Shown here: positions 54,441 through 64,000 of the stretch, one piece after another
Layout of the letters: every line of letters starts with the position of its first letter
How positions within the stretch are numbered: position 1 is the stretch's first letter
The notes under the pieces: generated by a model
The model's input: the letters and a program-made list of their open reading frames with translations, nothing else
Database searches by the model: none
What the model was told of the DNA's origin: nothing
Source of the DNA: Cyclospora cayetanensis
Lineage: Eukaryota > Apicomplexa > Conoidasida > Eucoccidiorida > Eimeriidae
Direction of reading: 5' to 3'
Assembly (NCBI RefSeq): GCF_002999335.1
Contig: NW_020312425.1
Span: 1 to 64,000, forward strand
Length of the DNA stretch: 64,000 bases
Translations under genes and position numbers: made by a program

Positions 54441-57400
54441 TTATAACTCATTACTTCTGGGAGCCGTCGTCGTAGGTGCAGCTCTATTCATCAGCAAGCG
54501 ATTTTCAATAAAGTTGATCTCCTGCTGGATGGCTTCTTTTCGCGACTGAAGCATTTGTAGTTGTCGTGCCCTAGCTTGAAGCTGCCGCGCTGCCTGCAGT
54601 CCTTCCACCAAGTTTAAAGAAGCTCCCTCTGTAAGAGGCTGACTGCGCGAGCTCAGTGCATTACCCGCAGAACCTCCGAACACAAATGATGGCACCGATC
54701 CGAATCTGCGCAACTCGGCAACTCGTGGTTGTATCAGCTTCTGCTGCTGCTGCTGTACCCACGCAGCATTACCAAGCTGCCTGGCATCCGGAGACAGGGT
54801 TGGCTGTTGCTGTTGTAAGGGCAGTTGGACGCCTGCTTCAGGCAAATTCATCGTCGAGGCTTGCGGGGGCAAGAAGGCTCCTGAGGACGACATGGCGGCT
54901 ATTGCTGTAGCCGTGCTCTGTTGCTGTGCATTGAGCAGCGCTTGCTGAAGATGCTGCAGTAGCTTAATTTGCTGATTCTGTTGCTCAAGTACCTGCGTTT
55001 CCAGTTGTAAGGAAGCTGCTATATGGCTCTGCTCTTGCGCTGCATCGGACGCCTCTTGCGCGGTTTCAGCCTCAGGGTGCGTTTTCGTGCCTGCGGTGGT
55101 GCTGGCAAGCTGCGACCAGGTATCGTCCTCCTGAATAATTTTGGATGTGGAGTGAGCATTTGAGTCGTTACAGGTAGCAGTTCTCCGCACTGTCGCTTCG
55201 CGGACAGTGCAGTACCGATCAGTCTCGAAACCCGTCCACAACGCATTATGGTCGTCGTTCTCCACACTGCTGAGCTGCTCTCTGAGATACGCCAAGAGGC
55301 GTTCCCGCTCCACCTGCGGCTTTTCGGCGAACTCGGTGAGCTTCACGACCTTGCGGGGCCTGCATACAGCAAGATGACAGTATTTCCCTGAATGTTATGG
55401 ATGTACAGGAAAACCGAATAGGGCTCAACACCCCCCCTTCAATGCAGGAATCAACCCAAGGTCGCTCATGTACACGCCAACATAAAACAAAGTACCACCC
55501 ACATGGTAAAAATGAACGAGAATAAGTTGAAAGGTATGTACCAATGTGACAATGAGAAGCTATATTTAGAAATTGGGGCAACGAGAAAGCATTTACATCG
55601 CAGGGCCACTCATATGGATTACCTACAAAATGTAATGACTGATGGTGCGCGACCCCTGCACTGCAAAGCTAGTGAGCTGACTTAATGACATCGGAGTACG
55701 TGAGAGCAGCTCACGAGTTGGACTTTTCGTTCGCACAGAATTGAAGAGCTTCAGCGTCTTCTTCCTTAGCACTAGCCATAGCACGTTCTGATAATGCCGC
55801 GCTGCCCGATGCCCCAAACGTTGTAGTAACAGGCCCAAAGGTGAGTTCCGTAGAGCCGCCCACAGGCGCTATTGCTGTTTCACTCGTTGCATAGAGCGTC
55901 AGTGGCTCCGCCGTAGAATCATTGTCTACCTCCAGCGGTGTTGTATTAGTATTCATCTGCTCTGGGCCGTTCTGCATTTCCTGGCCAATCTCGTGTACTT
56001 GCTGCCCGTCTGTAGACCTTTGCTCAACCAGTCCCTTCCTTTGTTTACCTCCTCCCCCCTCCAGACTAGTTCCATCTGAAAGTGGCTGCGTGCGCTTAGT
56101 GCCAATGGGGGCCTCTGCAGGAGTTTCTAGAGGAGGCTGGCCAGGAAGGTTACACTGCGCCTGACTAGTCTGGTCAGAGCTGCTTCTTTCCGGAGCGTCT
56201 GCCTCCAGCTGCATGAAAAGGAATTGCATGCAGGGAAATGTCCAATGACATTCGGAAAAGGAAGCAACAGATCTAAATATGGCAAGGTCGGCCTACGAAC
56301 CTACGTAAGAAGCAGGTCTCAGTTTACCTCAGAACACTGATAAGCGGACATGCAATAGCATTCTGTGAGGTCTGCTCTCTGTCAACTACGCAACACACAG
56401 GCTCTTCCTGGCTGACCTTTACAGTAATACGACGCCTTGAAGGTCCCATGACCAGCTTTTGCAAGTACTCGTGAAGGGAAACAGGACAGTGCGCAAAGTT
56501 CTCGGAGGCAACCGCCGCAAACTACAAAGACACAGACAAAACGACTACCCAAATATGCGATACGTCAACATTCATAGTTCTAAACGAGGAGCAACCCATC
56601 GACATGAAGGTAAAGGCATAGAGCTGCACAAAGGACATTGCACTTGTGCCCATAAACAACGGCACGTCATCACCCCAATGTACGAAATTGAGTGCTTGAT
56701 AGCAAAGGCAACGCAGGCTGAGGTGTCACAGCACTGCCTGTGCGGTGGCCTCAATTCGGCTCATCCAGCCCACTAATAAGCCGCTAATTGCAAAGAAGTC
56801 GGTGAGTCGCCCCAAAAGAATTGGGAAGAAATGGCTTACCTCAGACCGAATGAAGCAGAAGCTTCGTGCGGAAACTTGAGAAACAGCTCTGTAGCATTCG
56901 CAAAATTTGGCGAAAGCAGCGATACTGTGTCCAATTCATACATTCCATACTCACCTGTAGAAGACACGTGAGCTCCTCTTCAAATCCAATCATTCCCACA
57001 AAGGCTATTTTCCATGGACACCCTACTGAATTCCTTTCCTTCTAATAAAGGTAGTGCTAAGAGTAGTTTGCTCACCCCGAAAAGAAGTCAGCGAAATTGG
57101 ACTGCTCTCGGGCAAATCTGCTTCGACCAATCCACTGCAGGCGCTGTTCAAAATCTGACGTGCTAAGGTTGGAGCCAATAATCTTTGCCATTTCGTAGAG
57201 GAAAGTGCAGACGTGTTCCTCCAGTTCGTCGGGCTTGCGAAGGGAACTCTAAAGGGGTGACAGAACCAGACGGCACACTCTGGAGTCCTTATATCCATAG
57301 AGGCTTTATCCAGGCACTCTGGGCTATTGTGACGTACTATTGGACGGACAAGAGCCCGCACACGGCAGTTTGTATAGAGTGCAGCATTGTACTTCAGTTA

Positions 57401-60400
57401 GAGCTGAATTAAGTACTCTGTCCTCAGGGAATGGCTCTACACGTAGTAGACTCTACTTCTACACTGTAATTGCTGCATGTGTGTGTACGGGAAAAGACCC
57501 ACTTGCACTATGGTGCCTAGCGCTGCCACTGGTGGCAATTCAGTGACAGAAGCAAAAGCAACGTATCCGTCCATGTTGATGGTGCGAAGTGTGTCGAAGA
57601 AGGGAGCCCTAAGCAGATCTCCTATGGTGCTGTAAAGCACGGACTCGAGTATATCCGGAGGCTCCGACACGTAAAGAGAGACATAAGCATGATTGACATC
57701 CCCAACAATGGGGTTCTTCAGGACCACTTCCACGTCCGCCGTAAGATTCAAAATCTGTAAAGAAGACATGAAGATTTTGAATGTAGCACAAACAAACTTG
57801 GTGTCTCCCCCACATTGTGTACTACACCCATTTCGGAGGTACTATAGCATGGAATAGAATTAAGCATAGGAGTATATGGGGACACTAGCACTCGAGGATG
57901 CTTGCCATACCTCACTGCCTGAAGCCTCGTCAAAAGTAATAGACTTCGAACGAATCAAGCCCACGAACTCAAGCGCAAGGGCCTTAGCATCCGACGCGTC
58001 GATGTCGCCCATAACAAAGCAGTCCACGGCAGTATTCCCCAAGCTTCCTCTAATGAATGTAGTGAAGTTCTCATATGTCAGCTCTGGGGATTGCAGTTGT
58101 TCCTTCAAGTCAAACTGTGAATACCGACTCTGTCGAACCATGCTTAAGGCAACGTCCATTGCCAACTCATACGACGTCAAAGCAGAAAAGTCACTGGTTT
58201 CTTCCTTCAGCTGCAATACACAAAAACCAGCATCAATCCGTCGTACCATAGAGTGAAGCAGCTGTTTGTCCAGAACGTGCTACCCACCCTACTACTGTTT
58301 CACTGACACGCTTTGAGTGATGCATGCGAGGAATGTTCTAGTATTAGAAGCATGAAGGCGCGGAATTATTAAAGCAGCCTCATAAAGGTACTGGGTCGAG
58401 CTAGGTCGATTACGGAGATTTTAAAGCTTACACTTGCAACCACTAAGTTGAACTCGGCTTCTGTCACATTTGCGAGCGTCTCTTGAAACGTTGCTCCCAG
58501 ACCTCTCGTCACTTCCTCAAATATCGAGCTAAACGACTGCACAGTGAACCCAAGGACACAAACAATGGACTCGCAATTTCTCTGTGGCTGTCACAAGTTA
58601 CCTGTGAAATTCTGATGCACCTGCGTGACCAATTATGCACATGAATATAGCCATCTGGGAAAAGTCCGATCGAATAAGAACATGGCAGTGCATTGGACCA
58701 GCACATGAAATAGACGTGTGCGCAAAACGAGCATAGTCCATAGCGGAATCAAAGAGCACCCTGACGAAAACAGAACGGAGGGCTCCCCACGATACGGGAG
58801 CAGCCTCGCCTGTCCTCACCTGAAGCTCGAAGACTAAAGAACCTCCTGTGTACGCGACAACTAAGTCGACACCGCATCCATGATAGGCTGCAAGCTTGAC
58901 CTTTGCGTATTCGGCAAATATACGGGAGAATATTTTCCCCAGAGCGTCGTTTTGGGCAGTTGCATCTGTCTCCGAAACCCTAGCCCGATAAAACGACCTA
59001 ACAATTGATTTATCAAATGGAGCTCCGTTGTGCCACAGTATGGTGAGGTCGTTGTCAGAAACAAGAGCGCATGGGGGGCTAACTGGCGTGTGCTTGTCCT
59101 TGGAATCGGGTGATTTATCCGGGGTGAGGGTTGGCATTCTCGCACTAGTGAAGACACAGACGGACGGAGGGGGGTGAGGAGGCACCTGCGCCTCCGGTAG
59201 TTTGCATGCTAGCGGCTGAGGGAAAGTTAGCTGAACTTCTTCCAAAAGAGGCTCATCGCCGTGCTCCACAAAGTATCGAACGCCGTACTCAACTACCTCA
59301 GTATAAGCTTCCTGTGGGGTGGAGCTCTCAGACATCTGCAGCATTATAACAACTTCCTTTCCCGGGGCCATTGCCTCCACCAGGCGACGCACCTCCTTAA
59401 ACAATACCTCTTCCGAGGGAAGTGAGATGCAAACACCAGTGTTCAGCGTCAAGTCCGGTCTACTTGGGAACTGCAGCACATTCTCTGCAGAGGCCACCAC
59501 TTGCTCTAGGGGAGGCAAGGGATCTTGGAACTTCCAAAGAAGCTGACTGAGGGCATGATAATTCGTGAAAAAGTCTCGAACAAATTGCTTGTCCACAACG
59601 CTCTGCATCTTGCTGGTAAACTGACGCACGATGCCCAGCAACGCGTGATGTTCTGCTTCCCCCTTTTCTGTGGTGTCCAAAACTAGTCCCGTTATGGAAC
59701 TTCGGAGGGTCCAGTGCTTAAAAGCCTCTCCCCTAGTAATATACCCTGTGAACAAATACACCGGGTTTCCAAAATTCAGTGGTGCTCGAGCGATATCAGA
59801 AGGGTACCCGAATTGGGCCAATGCGATATACAACCGAATGATCAGGTTTTCGACGACCACTAGAGAAACCACATAACGCCGCGAAGAGTTACAGAGTGAG
59901 GTCTTAACAACAAATCTTTCTACAGTGAACAGCATGTGGCAAAAGGGAGTACCTTTTTGCTTGAGGGTACTCAAAAGGCTTCCCTTCACTGGATGTTCGA
60001 GCAGATGCTGCACCAAGGCCGAAGGCTGGCATTCTAACTCTAAGAGGTTGTTGGTAAATTCAGCAGGGGCACTCCAGAAGATAAAAAGCCGCCGTCTCCA
60101 ACCGTGGGCACGCATCAAACGAATAATGGTTCCTGTAGCATGACCACATCAAACTATCACCAGGGTGCTGCGTGTTTTTCGATAACATACACCGCTGCGG
60201 GGTCGTGAAGGCATTCCAGAAACGGAAGATGTCACAAGTTTGCTCACCTTGAGGCAGCGCCTGCGTAGTTAGGGCTTCGTTCAGCTTGTCGCTATTCGTT
60301 TCTTCGGGAACATTAGGGACGTCCATTTCCTGGGATGATTCTTCATCAGTCATCTTTGTTGGGACGAGTGGACTGCTAAGGGGGTTGTGAAGCTCCACAA

Positions 60401-62831
60401 AGCTTGCCCTTGTTTTCCCAGAAGGCTCATTAGATGCTTCCTTGACGTTTTGCGAGAATTTTGTAGAGATGATGTCCACAACGTCCAATAAACGATATGA
60501 ATGTTCACTTCCGTCTGCGTGAGGATTGCCCATCCTGCAGATCCACAAAAGGACACCATATTAAAATTCAGGATAGTGTTGTTTCAAAATGTCTGGCAGA
60601 CCAAACGAGAAGGGCATACTACGGCAGCAGCTTAATGGCTGGAGCTGAATAAGGGTGCTTTCTCGAGATGCAAAATAGATCTAGCTAGGAGTAGGCACGT
60701 AAAGTGTTCTCTTAAGTTCCTTTACGAAGCACCTACACCGTACCTCATGGCTATTGACATGTTGCTTGGAACATAGCACTTCTGATGAAAGTGCCGCAGA
60801 GACTGTAGAAGGTCGATGCCACTTTCTGTAGGTTTGTTGCAAAGGGTATCCAGGCTTCCTGTACCAAACTTGGCGGAGACAGGGGGCTTACTCGCCGCTG
60901 AGGTGGCTATCGGTGTGCCGCTATCAGGCAGATGCATCAGCGCAATGTGGAGTGCCACGCGCTCTAGGTCAGGAGTGTTCTTCTCGTGCTCATACTGGAG
61001 CGCCATAGCCTGTGCATAATTAACGCATAAGGGCCACAAAAGGCACCACGTGAGACAAGCTTTACTTTCCTTTTCGGAAAGAAATCTTTCAGCTGCATCT
61101 TTCCCGCCAAAGCGGCAAGACGAGATAGGAGGGGCTGGACACAAAAACACGCACTGCCCCTGCAGATTAGGTGCCCACCTCCGACTGAACCTGCTCTGGG
61201 AGCAGTGCAGGCGTCAGAAGATGTTGGAGGAACACGTCTAAGAGCTCCGGAATGTGCTGAGTAGGCGCCGTCACGTAGAAGGTTGTGGTATCAGGTTTCG
61301 TGTGTGCATTGTGCACCCCACTCCTTGAGTTGATTAGTTCGTCCCAGCTAGTTGCCTGAGGTTGCGAGGCGCTTCCCAAGAATATCATGTGCTCCAGCAT
61401 GTGGGCCAGGCCGGGCAGCTCTGGGGGGTCATGGAAATATCCGCAGCCGACGGAAATAGCAAACGCCCCCGTCTCCTGTTTTGGGTCCACTGATACAAGC
61501 CCGGAAAGCCCCAGATCTCGCAGCTTAAAGGCAGCGTAATCAGCTTTATCTAGATCAGGCTTTTTAATTGTTTGATGCGCGGCAGAGACTGGTTGAGATA
61601 GCTGCTGGAGCAGCTCCTCCACAGTAGGTACATCATCCGGGTCTACCACCTTTAAGCCTTTCTGCGAGAACTCCTTTCGGTGGAGATTAGAAGACCCCAG
61701 ATCAGGAGCGTTGCTAGGCTCTCCTGCGCCTCCGTAAGCACCTTCTTGTTCGTGGCTTTCCAACAGCTCGTCGTCATGGTTCAATGTGGAGTCATGTATC
61801 TGGGCATTCGTTTGTTCTTCTTCGCGGACTTGTGCGGTTTCTTCCTGGTCGTATTCTTCTGTTGGTTTCTCTTGCTGAAGTTCGGTGTGTTTGCGGTGGT
61901 TTGGAAGTGTCTTCGGAGGGGAATGTGCCGTCTCAGGCACTTCATCGTGCATAGTAGAGACGTTCCCAGGACCCTTGAGGCCTTCTGGTGCTTCGTGCTG
62001 CTCCACAGGTGCGGCCCCTGAAAGAGAGTCTTCTTGTGTTTCGTCTTCATCTCCATCATTTGATGTAGCTTGATATGTGGGAAGAACTGGCTTGCTTTGT
62101 GGTACACTACCCACAGATTTTGATTCCTGACCGCTGGATATATCTGACCTCGGCGGCGGAACAGTGGACACCCTTGAGTCCTTCAAGTTTTGCTGGGCGC
62201 CCTCTGTGTTACTATCGGAATCAGCCAGTATACCTTGGTGACTTGAGCTCTCAGAGAGCTCCGCAGGCTCAGTACCTGACTGTTCGACATCAAGAGCTTC
62301 TTCTGCGGCTACGGGAGTTTTTGTCTGGAGGGGCCCTTTAGATCCTGAAGGAGAAAATTCATGCACCTCAGGCGAATCTGGCTCGCCCTCATGAGGTTGG
62401 GACTCTTCTACTGGGCGGTCAGTATCTCTGTTGGCTGAAGGCTGCCTATTGGTACGCCCAGTACCTTGGGGCCGCTTTCTCATGGGAGAGTCCGTAGATG
62501 AAGACGATTGTGGGCTGGCATTGACTTCTGTGAAGCCGGTGGGCCTGCTCGTCAGAGGAAGTGAGTGCTCACTTAGAGAACCAGCAGAACTCGAGAGGTG
62601 TGGTACCTCCACGGAGTCATCCAGGCTCCCATGATCTTCTGCATGAGGGAAGGCGAGTGGAGAGTCCAAAGAGGTTGAGACTCGGCCCAGCAGTCTCCTA
62701 CTGCGGAACTGACGGTGACTCTGTGTTTCCTTCGTGCTGAGGATCAGCACAAGCTGCAGAATTCCCCATAGAAGTGTAGATGCAGGGGCCCAGGGAGGCC
62801 TCCTGGGAGTACCAGTCACACCATACCTCAT
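54441..62831 (-). CDS. M16 (insulysin/toxolysin-like) secreted metalloprotease
   Basis: Zinc peptidase of the insulinase family; secreted coccidian members (toxolysins) reside in rhoptries or micronemes. Twelve in-phase exons: 62831-61179, 61009-60744, 60534-60248, 60132-58820, 58536-58432, 58210-57911, 57754-57503, 57248-57076, 56924-56840, 56521-56417, 56208-55715, 55359-54441; 1,983 residues. I chose the ATG at 62,831 because a signal peptide follows (LLWGILQLVLIL, about 20-31). Residues about 60-420 are acidic, Ser/Glu-rich. The inverted zinc motif HMLEH is at about 477-481, with the third ligand in QYEHEKN (about 558) and KFGTG downstream. The FWSAPAEF, DVNHAY, KPDELEEH and GPSRRRITVK stretches follow insulysin order. 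The last about 440 residues are a Gln/Ser/Thr-rich tail with short Gln runs. Exon 9 (56924-56840) is the least certain. T. gondii TLN4 is the closest layout known to me. Confidence 0.88.
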
Positions 62832-64000
62832 TGAGCCAAGGGTCCCGTTAGCCGAAGCCCCGGGGGGGAGATGAGATAGTGCCAAGGGATGCTCGCGGCA
62901 GTGGGCCTTGCAACCACGTAGAGGGCTGCCTCCTGCCAATAGCCCCCAATGATATACGCGTGCCTTCTGCTGCTAAAATGACAAAAATGAACGGACGGGG
63001 CCCCTAGGCAGCTGAGAAGGAGGACATGGAAGAAAAGAGAGTAAAATCACCGTAATTCAGCAACCGGAATGGGCTAACAAGGTAGAATCAACACCCTGGG
63101 TTGTGCATTACAAGGAGATGGCCATTTCTGCTCCAGCTAGCTCCCGCTAGAATGGCCTCCGGGGCAGATTTCCATCGAATTCGCCCTTTAGTGGAGACGT
63201 TAGAGGTGGTAATTATTCGGACTAAGAGGTGAAAGGAAGAGAAATATGTATATATACTCATGGCCACTGCACACCAACGGGGCTTCCTCGTCTCGAGGCT
63301 CAAGCGGAGAGCTCTGGGGTTCCGCGCATAGGCTGCCTTCAAAAGGGGAAAATAGTGATTAATTCTCATATATAAATAGTGCAATAAGAGCTTGTAACTG
63401 TTTAACTGATTAAGACTAAGGCAAGTGGGAGGATTACAATTTCGATGCAGTGGCTCTGCTTCACAGCCACAAAAACCATTTTCACACCTATCGAGCCCGG
63501 ATATTGGCGGGCTGCGTCCGCCATGCTTGAATAGTTCATTGTATATGAGCTTGAAGATGATTATGACGCATTCAACTGTCGGACCTATATAATGGCATAT
63601 TCGCATATTCAATGAGCCATCGAGGTGTGTCACCTCCACAGTACCACAATGTAAGCCGAGTCTGTGCGAAGTTACTGTGTGCGGCTATATACAATTGTCC
63701 ACTCAACTCAAGCAGCACTGCACCTTACGCTTCTTTCTTCTATTATCCCCTCGTACTGGGGCTCTCATGGGTCAGGGGCTAGCAGGGAAGGCTGCCCGTT
63801 CCCCAAAACACGCTAGAACCTTCGTCTGGGCTTCCACTGTTCAGTGCAGAACCTCTCGGTGCAGTGACTAATCAAGGATTTATATAGAGGTTCTTCTTTG
63901 TGGGGACCAAGAAACATAAATGAGGCGAACTATTAGGCGTGACCCAATGGACGGGTTACAATGACAGCAGTGGCTTTGATTAATTATGCATATGAAATGC
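62832..64000. other. region upstream of the M16 protease
   Basis: This should contain the promoter and 5' leader of the minus-strand protease gene. The frame continues open 36 codons upstream of 62,831, to 62,939, but without an ATG. A further minus-strand open frame (63,639-63,088, 183 residues, GTG start, Cys/Arg-rich) shows no domain and is not supported as a gene. Short TA-rich runs (ATGTATATATAC near 63,246) occur. Confidence 0.4.

Noticed and set aside
63088..63639. 183-residue minus-strand frame upstream of the protease
   Set aside because: It has a GTG start and no domain, and it sits where the protease promoter and leader are expected. It could not be joined in phase to the protease's first exon.
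1..64000. CRISPR array, prophage, restriction system or biosynthetic cluster
   Set aside because: Repeats here are microsatellites and diverged retroelement copies with no regular spacers, and all recognised genes are eukaryotic and spliced.

Overview
This window looks like nuclear DNA of a coccidian apicomplexan, most likely an eimeriid such as Eimeria or Cyclospora (an inference; no database search was possible). The genes are intron-rich with ordinary GT-AG introns plus an unusual number of GC-AG introns. The proteins carry N- or C-terminal low-complexity extensions, two organelle-type translation GTPases are present, and so are an insulinase-family protease with a secretory signal and a ciliary protein. 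There are no operons, ribosome binding sites or CRISPR arrays.

Positions 1 to about 24,500 are gene-poor and contain decayed Ty3/gypsy-type LTR retrotransposons. One relic runs from about 2,510 to 8,270 and a second from about 17,655 to 23,980, both on the plus strand. Recognisable but broken reverse transcriptase, RNase H and integrase stretches survive in them, each flanked by related LTR-like repeats. A third, weaker integrase-like trace lies at the left edge. Between the two relics lie a small secreted-protein gene (9,380-9,847) and, on the minus strand, an EngB-type GTPase gene (16,401-13,935) running directly into a long coding region of unknown function (13,836-11,469).

Positions 24,792-38,074 hold one complete plus-strand gene of 21 exons for BRR2, the U5 snRNP helicase (2,202 residues in my model). 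Its second helicase cassette is degenerate, and its introns carry dinucleotide and 20-mer-like repeats.

Positions 39,079-49,980 are compact. Two probable RNase P/MRP protein subunits lie head to head: a POP5-like gene (minus) and an RPP21/RPR2-like gene (plus). Next is a 12-exon LepA/GUF1 (EF4) gene on the minus strand with a signal-peptide-like leader, suggesting the apicoplast. It shares a 110-bp intergenic region with a plus-strand gene for an unrecognised membrane protein. CFAP20/BUG22 (4 exons, 189 residues, minus) follows.

Positions 50,000-54,300 hold two small hypothetical genes with weak support. Positions 62,831-54,441 (minus) hold a 12-exon M16 (insulysin/toxolysin-like) metalloprotease of 1,983 residues with a signal peptide, an acidic pro-region, the inverted zinc motif HMLEH and a glutamine-rich tail.

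Exon models were built by hand. I required splice sites, reading phase and family alignment to agree, but none is backed by transcripts.
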